This document shows, piece after piece, positions 16,109 through 22,870 of a DNA stretch of 40,772 bases (the stretch's first letter is position 1; every line of letters begins with the position of its first letter). Source of the DNA: Treponema sp. (GTDB lineage Bacteria > Spirochaetota > Spirochaetia > Treponematales > Breznakiellaceae); NCBI GenBank assembly GCA_031255615.1, contig JAIRSD010000137.1, positions 1 through 40,772 of the forward strand, written 5' to 3'. The notes under the pieces were generated by a model, which searched no databases, had not been told where the DNA came from, and saw only the letters and a list, made by a program, of their open reading frames with translations. A program made the position numbers and the translations under genes.

Positions 16109-16211
16109 TAAACCTTCCTGGGGGGAACTTTTTTAGGACCGTAAGAGCCCGGAGATCATATCTCCTTCCCCTAATAGACCATAAATCTCAGAAAGACTCT
16201 AGTAGGGTGTA

Positions 16212-16313
16212 AAGGCTAAACGGCCGGATAAGCGAACGACCGGGAACAGGATTTTAACCACGAAGGCGCACCAAGGAACACGAAGGACTGAAAAAACGCC
16301 TTCAATCCCCGGT
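16212..16313 (-). repeat. Family-2 dispersed repeat, copy 1
   Basis: Contains AGGCTAAACGGCCGGATAAG, CCGGGAACAGG and the core ACCACGAAGGCGCACCAAGG followed by AACACGAAGGA. It matches copy 2 in inverse orientation over the whole core and ends with CAATCCCCGG, also shared. It lies between the maf start and the 3' end of bioN. No gene is visible in this 329-nt gap. Confidence 0.82.
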
Positions 16314-16325
16314 TGTTAAGGCAGG

Positions 16326-16430
16326 GCCGTGCTTCCTTCCGGCCCTTCCGCGCCGAATCTGCTCCGCGCCGAAACTTTAAGGAGCTTGCCCGCGCTATGG
16401 AGTTTCGCGCTCCGCCGCGAAATTCCAGAC
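16326..16430. repeat. eroded hairpin cluster resembling a family-1 tail
   Basis: Short imperfect palindromes, for example GAGTTTCGCG-CTCCGC-CGCGAAATTC, and a run resembling CGCCGGGTCTGCTCCGC of copy G. No conserved family-1 tag remains. It fills the space between family-2 copy 1 and the bioN stop. Treated as a degraded fragment with moderate doubt. Confidence 0.4.
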
Positions 16431-16437
16431 TTCTTTG

Positions 16438-17133
16438 CTACCGGCTGTCCGGGGCCCCCAGCCCCCGGCTTTCCAGGGCCAGGGCCGTATCCAGGGCCTT
16501 CTCGATCATTCGCTCGACCACCGGGGGAATCATAAGGAGGAGCCGCCGGATTCTCCCCCGGACGCAGCGGGCGTCCAGGGCCATGCCGGTTTCCTCCCAA
16601 ATTTCAAAGAACCGGGGGAGGAAGCCCAGCATCAGGGAGAGGGCGAGGCTGAACCGGTGCAGGGGAAGGGCCCTCCCTGCCGGGCCCCGGATCCCGGCGG
16701 CACATTTTTCCAGACCGCCGCGCAGTTCCTTCATCGTGGTGGCCGCGAAAAGGAGGGCCCCGCCGGCGAAGGATGCGATCATGGAAAGGCTTTGAGCCAG
16801 GCCGCCGGGGACTTCGGCGGCGTCAACGCGGAAAAAGGGCGGCGCCCCATCCAGCCGTATAATCCTGAGAAGAAAGAAGGCCAGGGCCAGGATAAGAATG
16901 GGGCGGCCGCCCCGCAGAAGTTCCCAGGGCCTTATGCCCGCGACGATTGCCCCGGCGCTGATTATGCAGGCCGCGGCGGCCAGGGCCGGCAGGGAACCGT
17001 AGGAAAAGATCGAAAGCAGGAGGAGGGCCAGGAGTTTTATCAACGCCGGACAGCGGTGGAGGGGGCTGTCCCCCGGACGGTACCCAAAGGGAATCCCCGG
17101 CGCCGTCTTGATTGCTTTCCCGTTACGCCCCAT
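16438..17133 (-). CDS. bioN: ECF transporter transmembrane subunit BioN (EcfT)
   Basis: The membrane coupling subunit that links the BioM ATPase to the substrate-binding subunit BioY. From the ATG at 17133 it has 231 residues with about five to six membrane helices (LIKLLALLLLSIFSYGSLPAL, ACIISAGAIVAGI, PILILALAFFLLRII, FAGGALLFAATT). The C-terminal cytosolic part carries an ALDARCVRGRIRR coupling motif (compare the usual A-R-G pattern) and a second one, ALALESRGLGAPDSR. The ATG overlaps the bioM end by 11 nt. A longer upstream frame would run through bioM and is rejected. Confidence 0.88.
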   Translation of the reverse strand: MGRNGKAIKTAPGIPFGYRPGDSPLHRCPALIKLLALLLLSIFSYGSLPALAAAACIISAGAIVAGIRPWELLRGGRPILILALAFFLLRIIRLDGAPPFFRVDAAEVPGGLAQSLSMIASFAGGALLFAATTMKELRGGLEKCAAGIRGPAGRALPLHRFSLALSLMLGFLPRFFEIWEETGMALDARCVRGRIRRLLLMIPPVVERMIEKALDTALALESRGLGAPDSR

Positions 17134-17950
17134 GCCGCCCCGCCGCTTCCCCCGGCTCAAGCCAGGAACAGTCCCCGATGTTTTGATAGTTCCGCCGGGG
17201 GTCCCGGACCCCCCAGACCGGGTCCAGCCGGTCCAGCACCTCCGGCGGAGCCCCGTCGTCCCGAATCCGCCCCCGGTGCAGGATGACCAGCCGGTCCGCC
17301 AGGGCCAGAACCTTTTCCAGTTCATGGGTAAGGACGACGAGGGTTTTCCCCCCCCGTTTCAGGGAAAGGAGGGTTTCCAGCACCCGGACCACCCCCGGCC
17401 AGTCCAGGTTGGCGAAGGGTTCGTCCATGATGATGACGCCGCAGCCCATGGCCAGAATCCCCGCCACCGCGAGCCGCCGTTTTTCCCCGCCGGAAAGTCT
17501 GCGGGGCGGCCTGTCCCGTTTGGATTCAAGGCCCACCGCTTCCAGGGCGGCGTCTACCCGGCGTTTCGTTTCTTCCCGGGAAAGGCCCAGGTTCTCCGGT
17601 CCAAAGGCCGCGTCCTCCTCCACCGTTTCCCCCAGGATTTGGGTTTCAGGATCCTGGAAGACGAGCCCCAGTTCCCGGCCCGGGGACCTGATCCGGGACA
17701 GGGGCCTGCCGCGGAACAAGACTTCCCCCTCCTGGCCCCGGAGAAGCCCCGTCATACAGCGCGTCAGCAGAGTCTTTCCCGATCCGTTGGATCCCGCCAG
17801 GAGGAGGAATTCCCCCTCCCCCACATCCAGGTTTATCCGGTCCAGGACCGTGAGGGCGCCCCCGGATCCGCCGAACCGGAGGGACAGATTCCTGACCGAG
17901 AGGACGGGCGGGGATCCCCCCCCTTCCCGGAGGGCGGAACCGCCGTTCAT
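17123..17950 (-). CDS. bioM: biotin ECF transporter ATPase BioM
   Basis: ABC-type ATPase energising biotin uptake. Walker A is LLAGSNGSGKTLLTRC, the Q-loop is GLVFQDPETQILGETVEED, the signature is RRLSGGEKRRLAVAGILAM and Walker B is GVIIMDEPFANLD, with the switch histidine in LVVLTHELEKV. 275 residues is the normal single-ATPase size. It overlaps bioY by 4 nt (ATGA) and bioN by 11 nt, so the three genes form one translationally coupled operon. Biotin as substrate follows from BioY next door. Confidence 0.93.
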   Translation of the reverse strand: MNGGSALREGGGSPPVLSVRNLSLRFGGSGGALTVLDRINLDVGEGEFLLLAGSNGSGKTLLTRCMTGLLRGQEGEVLFRGRPLSRIRSPGRELGLVFQDPETQILGETVEEDAAFGPENLGLSREETKRRVDAALEAVGLESKRDRPPRRLSGGEKRRLAVAGILAMGCGVIIMDEPFANLDWPGVVRVLETLLSLKRGGKTLVVLTHELEKVLALADRLVILHRGRIRDDGAPPEVLDRLDPVWGVRDPRRNYQNIGDCSWLEPGEAAGRHGA

Positions 17951-18540
17951 GCTCCCATCCGGTCCCCCAGGACCCGTCTGAGCCGGGGGGCGATGAGGAC
18001 CGCGATGAAACCCTTCACCCCGTCTCCCAGGATAAAGGGAATGAATCCGGCCCCCAGGGCCTTGCCCCAGGAACCGAGGGCGAAACGAAGCCGGATGAGC
18101 CCCGGCGCATAGACCACGAGGAGCCCCGCCAGGACCGCCAGGATAAGCCGCCGGCGGGGGAGGGCTTCCGTCCGGGGCGGCCCCGCGATAAGCCCCGCGG
18201 TGAAGGCGGAAAGGAGGTAGCCCAGGAGGAATCCCCCGGTGGGGCCCAGTATGCGGACGATTCCCCCCGCCGCGCCGGCAAAAACCGGGGCCCCGGCGAT
18301 TCCCGCCGCCAGGTAGAGCCCCACCGCGGCGCTCCCCAGGCGGGGGCCCAGCACCAGGCCCGCCAGCAGGGCAAAAAGATTCTGGAGGACCACCGGCACC
18401 GGGCTGAAGGGGAGGGGGATTGCGATAAAGGCCCCCGCCGCGGTAAGGGCCGCGAAAAGGGCGACGAGGCTGAGGGAAAAACCGGCCCCCCTTCCCCGCC
18501 TTTTTTCCGCCTCCCCGCCGGATTCTTTAACTTCCGTCAT
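17947..18540 (-). CDS. bioY: biotin transporter substrate-binding protein BioY
   Basis: The membrane-embedded S component that captures biotin. 197 residues with about six hydrophobic helices: FSLSLVALFAALTAAGAFIA, VPVVLQNLFALLAGLVLGPR, LGSAAVGLYLAAGIAG. The family signature PTGGFLLGYLLSAFTAGLI is clear. A basic N-terminal tail precedes helix 1. The ATG at 18540 has GGGAGG about 8 nt upstream. An upstream in-frame start at 18603 lacks this. It is first in bioY-bioM-bioN. I found no obvious BirA palindrome upstream, only family-1 copy D. Confidence 0.93.
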   Translation of the reverse strand: MTEVKESGGEAEKRRGRGAGFSLSLVALFAALTAAGAFIAIPLPFSPVPVVLQNLFALLAGLVLGPRLGSAAVGLYLAAGIAGAPVFAGAAGGIVRILGPTGGFLLGYLLSAFTAGLIAGPPRTEALPRRRLILAVLAGLLVVYAPGLIRLRFALGSWGKALGAGFIPFILGDGVKGFIAVLIAPRLRRVLGDRMGA

Positions 18541-18623
18541 GTCCTTGCCTCCCGCCGTATTTTTTTGGAGGGTAACGGAAAGGCCGGTGATGGTCAACGA
18601 CAAGGGGGGGAGCAGCAGTACCC

Positions 18624-18891
18624 GGTTGAGAATATGCCGTGCAGCGAGTGCCTTTTGGGCGCATCCCCGGCTCCGCCGGGGACCGGGCTATCCGCTCTAA
18701 CAAAAACCCTGCGGGTTTTTGTTGGCCGCTCCTATCCCTTGCGCGGCTTACGAAAACGGCCTCCCTGCCGTTTTCGTAAACTTCAGAGTTTTGCTGCGCA
18801 AAACTCATGGACATGGAATGGAAACGGCCGGCATCCTGCCGGCCCGCGAAAAGCCGAAACGCTGCGCGTTTTGGTCCGGCGTCCCTGCCGG
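18624..18891 (+). repeat. Family-1 modular palindromic repeat, copy D
   Basis: The head GGTTGAGAATATGCCG leads to GGGCGCAT (18657-18664), hairpin 1 (CCCCGGC arm), CCGGGCTATCCGCTC (18683-18697) and hairpin 2 (AACAAAAACCC arm, 18699-18723). The TCCTATCCCTTGCGCGG tag ends at 18746. Hairpin 3 is TTACGAAAACGGC (18748-18760) with 18767-18779. The tail has GAGTTTTG (about 18786-18806), GGCCGGC (18826-18832 with 18838-18844) and CCGGC-GTCCCT-GCCGG (18876-18891). It fills the divergent gap between bioY and the flavoprotein gene. Confidence 0.82.
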
Positions 18892-18990
18892 TGCTGCCCC
18901 TTCGCCGCGCCCCGCCGTTCCCGGCCTGCGCCGGGGGGAAGTGTCCTTGGCGGGGGGCCCGTGGTATTATGGCGGGGAATGGAGGTTCCT

Positions 18991-19620
18991 ATGAATGTTG
19001 TCGCTTTTAACGGAAGCCCCCACCGGGAGGGGGTTGTGTACCACGGCCTGGCGGTTATGAAGGAGGAATTGGAAAAAGAGGGGATTGGGACGGAGATTGT
19101 CCATGTCGGGGGGGAGGATATCCGGGGCTGCGTTGACTGCCGGGCCTGCCGGCGGCCCCCCTTTGCCTGCGCCTTTAACGACGATCCGGTGAATGCCTGC
19201 CGGGAGAAGGTCAACGCCGCCGACGGACTCATCCTGGGTTCCCCGGTTTACTACGGCGGCGTGGCCGGGACCTTTAAGTCTTTCCTGGACCGTCTTTTTT
19301 TCCCCGGCCTGGCGATGCGGTGCAAGCCGGCGGCGGCGGCCGTTTCCCTGCGCCGTTCCGGCGGTATTTCCACGTTCCACCAGCTTAACAACTACCTGAA
19401 TCTGGCCCAGGCCCTGATCGTCCCTTCGGTTTACTGGGGGGTGATTCACGGGAACAGCCCGGAAGAGCTGGAAGAAGACCGGGAGGGGCTCCAGATCATG
19501 CGGATCAGCGGGCGGAACATGGCCTGGCTGCTGAAGGTCCTGGATGCGGGGGCGAAGGAAGCGCCGCCGCCGGAACTGCCGAAGCGGGAGTGGACCAATT
19601 TCATTCGCGGCGGAGCCTGA
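18991..19620 (+). CDS. flavodoxin-fold NAD(P)H reductase, iron-sulfur flavoprotein type
   Basis: A 209-residue FMN-binding redox protein of the NADPH-dependent FMN reductase superfamily. The FMN phosphate loop is FNGSPHREGVVYHGL near the N-terminus, and the second FMN contact is GLILGSPVYYGGVAGTFKSFLDR. Between them is a cysteine cluster, CVDCRACRRPPFAC (C-x2-C-x2-C-x6-C). This fits the compact [4Fe-4S] motif of archaeal and anaerobe iron-sulfur flavoproteins, so electron transfer or oxygen detoxification in an anaerobe is plausible. The physiological partner is unknown. The ATG follows GGAGG with about 6-nt spacing. It stands alone and is divergent from bioY. Confidence 0.83.
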   Translation: MNVVAFNGSPHREGVVYHGLAVMKEELEKEGIGTEIVHVGGEDIRGCVDCRACRRPPFACAFNDDPVNACREKVNAADGLILGSPVYYGGVAGTFKSFLDRLFFPGLAMRCKPAAAAVSLRRSGGISTFHQLNNYLNLAQALIVPSVYWGVIHGNSPEELEEDREGLQIMRISGRNMAWLLKVLDAGAKEAPPPELPKREWTNFIRGGA

Positions 19621-19693
19621 CGCCGCGCTCCCGGCGGGGAAACGCGTCCCCCGGGGGTCCGGCGGGAAAAGCTCCACGCGGGGGGTTAGCGGA

Positions 19694-19712
19694 ATACCCG
19701 CCCCGCGGGTAT
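19694..19712. other. perfect 8-bp palindrome in a 400-nt intergenic gap
   Basis: ATACCCGC (19694-19701) and GCGGGTAT (19705-19712) form a perfect stem with a CCC loop. There is no T-run, so it is not an ordinary terminator. It could be an operator or a leftover repeat hairpin. The rest of the gap (19621-20020) is GC-rich up to about 19860, then sharply AT-rich around the galK promoter. I see no gene in it. Confidence 0.45.
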
Positions 19713-19906
19713 GAAGCGAAGGGGGGGCCAGGGCGGCATGATGCACCCGGCGTTTCATTGTCCGCGGTAGGTGGCCCCCCCTTTATGATTATTATGGGCG
19801 CTGTACAGGGGGATTCCGGCGGCGTTGAGGGGCTGTTCCCGCTCCCAAAGGGGGAGGTTTTGTTAAAAAAAACGGCAATCCTTATCATTTGTATATATAT
19901 TTTTTC

Positions 19907-19935
19907 TTGAACAAGCCTTTGCTTTCCAGTATCAT
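19907..19935 (+). promoter_or_regulatory. promoter of the galK-surE unit
   Basis: TTGAAC (19907-19912), a 17-nt spacer and TATCAT (19930-19935) form a good sigma70-type promoter in an AT-rich patch. Transcription would start near 19942, giving about 80 nt of leader before the ATG at 20021. Confidence 0.55.
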
Positions 19936-20020
19936 ACAGGCATCTTCATCTTTTTTTGTTATGGAAGCTGTTCCGGGGATTTGGGGGAACCGCTTCGGAT
20001 ATTTGAGGGGTTTTGTATAC

Positions 20021-21250
20021 ATGCTGGATATCGGTCCCATTCATCGCAAGGAATACGAACTGGAAACAGACCGATCCGAAACTGTGGTTATCGCTGAGGC
20101 GCCGGGCAGGATTCATTATCTGGGCGAGCATGGGGAGCCGGGGGCGGGTCTGTACCTTTCGTCCGCCATCGACCGTTACGTCCGGGTGGCGGTAAGTCCG
20201 CGGAAGGATAATTCCATCCGGTTTTACGCGGCGGATCTGAACGAACGGAAGCGGACGACCCTGGTGAATCTTAAGTACAAGCGGGAAGATCGCTGGGCCA
20301 ACTATTTGAAGGTGGCGGTCTACCTTTTCGCGGAGCTTGGATGTCCGGTTAAGGGTCTTAATTTTACCCTCTGCGGGGATATTCCCCAGCAGGTGGGGCT
20401 TGCATCTTCTACCGCCGTCGAGGTGGCGGCGGTCATGGCCTTAAAGGGCCTGCTTCGGATCTCCATAGGGGAGCGGGAGTTGTTCAACCGGCTCTGCGCG
20501 GCGGGGGAATTCTTTTTCGGCAAGAATCTTTCCTCCGTGGATTACCTTATCGTCCTTTCCGCCCGGAAGGATCAGTTTCTGCTGGTGGACGAGGCGGTTA
20601 TGGAGGTTACGAAATTTAAATCCACCCTTTCCCGGTATCAGATTCTTGTTATGGACAGCAGGGTGCCCCGTTTGGGGGTGGAGGACGAATTGGCCCAGCG
20701 CCGGAGGGAAACCAAGAAGGGGCTGGGGATCCTTTCCCGTAATCCTCCCCCTTCCTCCATTCGGGAGGGGATCGATCCGCTCCGCAAGGTGATGCAGGGG
20801 CTCAGCTTCCGGGATTTTGTCTCGGTGGATCTGGTGGAATTCATGGGGAATCTTCCCGAGGAAATCCGCCGCCGCAGTATGCATGTGGTGCAGGAGATCC
20901 GCCGGGTCTATGAGGCCTACGAAGCGATTCGCCGTTCCGACTCGGCGGGGCTTTCCAAGATCATCCTCCATTCCCACGAGAGTCTGCGGGATCTTTACGA
21001 GGTTTCCTGCCCCGAGATCGATTGGCTGGTGAAGCGGGCCCAGGAGATAGAGGGGGTCTTGGGGTCCCGGATGACGGGGCAGGGTTTTGGGGGCTGCACC
21101 TACACGATTCTCCAGGAGAACGCCGTTGAGGAATACCGGAACCGGCTGGAGGATTACGAGCGGATCTTCGGCTTTCACCCCCTTCTGTACCCTATAAAAA
21201 TCGCCACCGGCAGCCGGGTGCTCGCGGTTCGGCGGAGCGAAGCGGTTTAA
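20021..21250 (+). CDS. galK: galactokinase-like GHMP sugar kinase
   Basis: A 409-residue GHMP-superfamily kinase closest to galactokinase. Motif 1 reads APGRIHYLGEHGEPGAG (about 27-43), motif 2 PQQVGLASSTAVEVAAV (about 122-138), motif 3 SRMTGQGFGGCTYTIL near residue 355. An Asp in SSVDYLIVL (about residue 174) matches the catalytic-base position. In proven galactokinases motif 1 is GEHTDYN and motif 2 GLSSSA. The sugar-contacting Thr-Asp-Tyr is replaced here by Gly-Glu-Pro. The substrate may therefore not be galactose, and the symbol reflects family rather than proven activity. GAGGGG lies about 10 nt before the ATG. surE starts 2 nt after the stop. Confidence 0.72.
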   Translation: MLDIGPIHRKEYELETDRSETVVIAEAPGRIHYLGEHGEPGAGLYLSSAIDRYVRVAVSPRKDNSIRFYAADLNERKRTTLVNLKYKREDRWANYLKVAVYLFAELGCPVKGLNFTLCGDIPQQVGLASSTAVEVAAVMALKGLLRISIGERELFNRLCAAGEFFFGKNLSSVDYLIVLSARKDQFLLVDEAVMEVTKFKSTLSRYQILVMDSRVPRLGVEDELAQRRRETKKGLGILSRNPPPSSIREGIDPLRKVMQGLSFRDFVSVDLVEFMGNLPEEIRRRSMHVVQEIRRVYEAYEAIRRSDSAGLSKIILHSHESLRDLYEVSCPEIDWLVKRAQEIEGVLGSRMTGQGFGGCTYTILQENAVEEYRNRLEDYERIFGFHPLLYPIKIATGSRVLAVRRSEAV

Positions 21251-21252
21251 CC

Positions 21253-22011
21253 ATGAATATTTTATTGACCAACGACGACGGGTTGGAAAGTCCCGGTATT
21301 CTGCTCCTGGCCGGGGCCTTGAGGGAGGAGGGCCACCGGGTTCTGGCGGTTGCCCCGGACAGGAATCGCTCCGGGGTTTCCCATTCCATCTCTTTTCTGG
21401 GGGGCCCCCTGGTTTTGAGCCCCCGGGGGGACGATTCCTGGGCTTGTTCCGGCTTGCCGGTGGACTGCGTTATCGCCGCCCTGTTGGGGGGGATTCCGGT
21501 AAAGCCGGATGTGGTGGTTTCGGGGATAAACCGGGGGGCCAATCTGGGCACCGATCTGCTGTACTCGGGAACCGCGGCGGCGGCCCGGCAGGGGAGCCTC
21601 TTCGGAATGCCCTCCATCGCCCTTTCCCTGGTGGAAGGCCCGGAGAATATTTTCCACTGGGATCAGGCGATCCGGTTTTTCCTTTCCCGCTTTGCCGAGA
21701 TTCTGGACTGGTGGAAGGCCGATACCTTCGTCAACGTGAACATCCCCAATAGTCCGCAGGGCCCCAGCGGTATTGCCCCGGCTTTTCCTTCCCGCCGTTT
21801 CTACCACGACAGCATGACCTGGATGGACGCCCCGAACGGGGACCGTTACTGCTTTTTCCATGCCGGGGTGACGGAGTCTTCCTTGCAGGAGGGTTCCGAC
21901 AGGGAGCTGGTTTCCCGGAATCTGGCGGCCCTGAGCTCCGTTTGGATACATCCGGTGAGCGGGGATCCCCGTGATCCGGCGGCCCGTATCTGGGACCGGT
22001 ATGGCGGATAA
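21253..22011 (+). CDS. surE: 5'/3'-nucleotidase SurE
   Basis: Metal-dependent phosphatase acting on nucleoside monophosphates, often linked to stationary-phase survival. The N-terminal metal site is MNILLTNDDGLESPGI. It is followed by VAPDRNRSGVSHSIS (Ser and Asn ligands), CSGLPVDCV and VVSGINRGANLGTDLLYSGT, the SurE signature. 252 residues is normal. It is packed between galK (2-nt gap) and a TPR gene whose ATG overlaps its end by 11 nt, so it belongs to an operon of four genes. Confidence 0.93.
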   Translation: MNILLTNDDGLESPGILLLAGALREEGHRVLAVAPDRNRSGVSHSISFLGGPLVLSPRGDDSWACSGLPVDCVIAALLGGIPVKPDVVVSGINRGANLGTDLLYSGTAAAARQGSLFGMPSIALSLVEGPENIFHWDQAIRFFLSRFAEILDWWKADTFVNVNIPNSPQGPSGIAPAFPSRRFYHDSMTWMDAPNGDRYCFFHAGVTESSLQEGSDRELVSRNLAALSSVWIHPVSGDPRDPAARIWDRYGG

Positions 22012-22870
22012 GACGGGTTTCTCGACGCCGGCGGGGGAGGCGCAGGTCTACTCCCTGGAACCGCGTTACAAGAATCCCGATTCCTCCAAGCCCGTTAAAA
22101 ATCCGGATCCCCCCGCCGAACCCCAGGACGGTTCGCCCCGGCCCGCCGGGTCCAAGCCCGACGCGGGGGCCGCCAGGGGCGGGGGCCGGCTGCCGGAGGG
22201 CATCCGGCTTTTTCGGATGAAACGCTACGATATGGCCCTAAAGGAGCTGTCCCAGGTGGACGGGTCCGGTTTTTCGGCGGAGGAAAACGCGGAGCTCTCC
22301 TACTATTTGGGGCTCTGCCATACCAAACTGGCCCATTACGAGGACGCCCTGCTCTATTTGGACCAGGTGATCAGCACGGGGCAGAATGTGCTCCGTTCCT
22401 ACCAGTGCCGCATGATGCTGGCCTACATTTATATGGTTACCCGGAAGACCAAGATGGCGGAATTTGAGCTGACCCGGCTGCAAAAAAGCGGTTTTGAATC
22501 GGTCCAGCTTTACACCACCCTGGCCTACGCGTCCTGGGCGCAGCAGAACGTTAAGGCCGCGGTGGCCTACTATGAGCGGGCCCTGGACATGGACGGAAAC
22601 AATACCACCGCCCTGAACGGCCTGGGCTACATCCTGGTGGAAACCAACAGCGATCTTATCCGGGGGCTCCGGCTTTGCCGCCGGGCGGTGGACAAGAAGC
22701 CCCAGAATGCCGCGTACCTGGATTCCCTGGGCTGGGCTTACTTCAAGACCGGGGAGGTTCTGGCGGCCCGGACCTGGCTGCGGCGGGCCATAGATCTGGC
22801 GCCCCGGGAAAAAGAAATCCGGGATCACTGGCGCATCATGACCGGCGAGGAGCCCCCCCGGGGAAAGTGA
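22001..22870 (+). CDS. cytoplasmic TPR-repeat protein
   Basis: A 289-residue protein without signal peptide. The first ~65 residues are Pro/Gly-rich and probably disordered. From about residue 70 it is helical, with at least four tetratricopeptide repeats: AELSYYLGLCHTKLAHYEDA, VQLYTTLAYASWAQQNVKAA, TALNGLGYILVETNSDLIRG, AAYLDSLGWAYFKTGEVLAA. TPRs mediate protein-protein contact and the partner is not known. The ATG at 22001 overlaps the surE stop. The stop TGA shares its A with the ATG of the next gene, so both neighbours are translationally coupled. Confidence 0.75.
   Translation: MADKTGFSTPAGEAQVYSLEPRYKNPDSSKPVKNPDPPAEPQDGSPRPAGSKPDAGAARGGGRLPEGIRLFRMKRYDMALKELSQVDGSGFSAEENAELSYYLGLCHTKLAHYEDALLYLDQVISTGQNVLRSYQCRMMLAYIYMVTRKTKMAEFELTRLQKSGFESVQLYTTLAYASWAQQNVKAAVAYYERALDMDGNNTTALNGLGYILVETNSDLIRGLRLCRRAVDKKPQNAAYLDSLGWAYFKTGEVLAARTWLRRAIDLAPREKEIRDHWRIMTGEEPPRGK

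Noticed and set aside
17134..17325. N-terminal extension of bioN
   Set aside because: It is a shadow frame of bioM; the ATG at 17133 gives a normal EcfT length.
18541..18603. BirA operator or biotin-related regulatory site before bioY
   Set aside because: I looked for the TTGTAAACC-type dyad and found none. TTGACC at 18596-18591 has no suitable -10.
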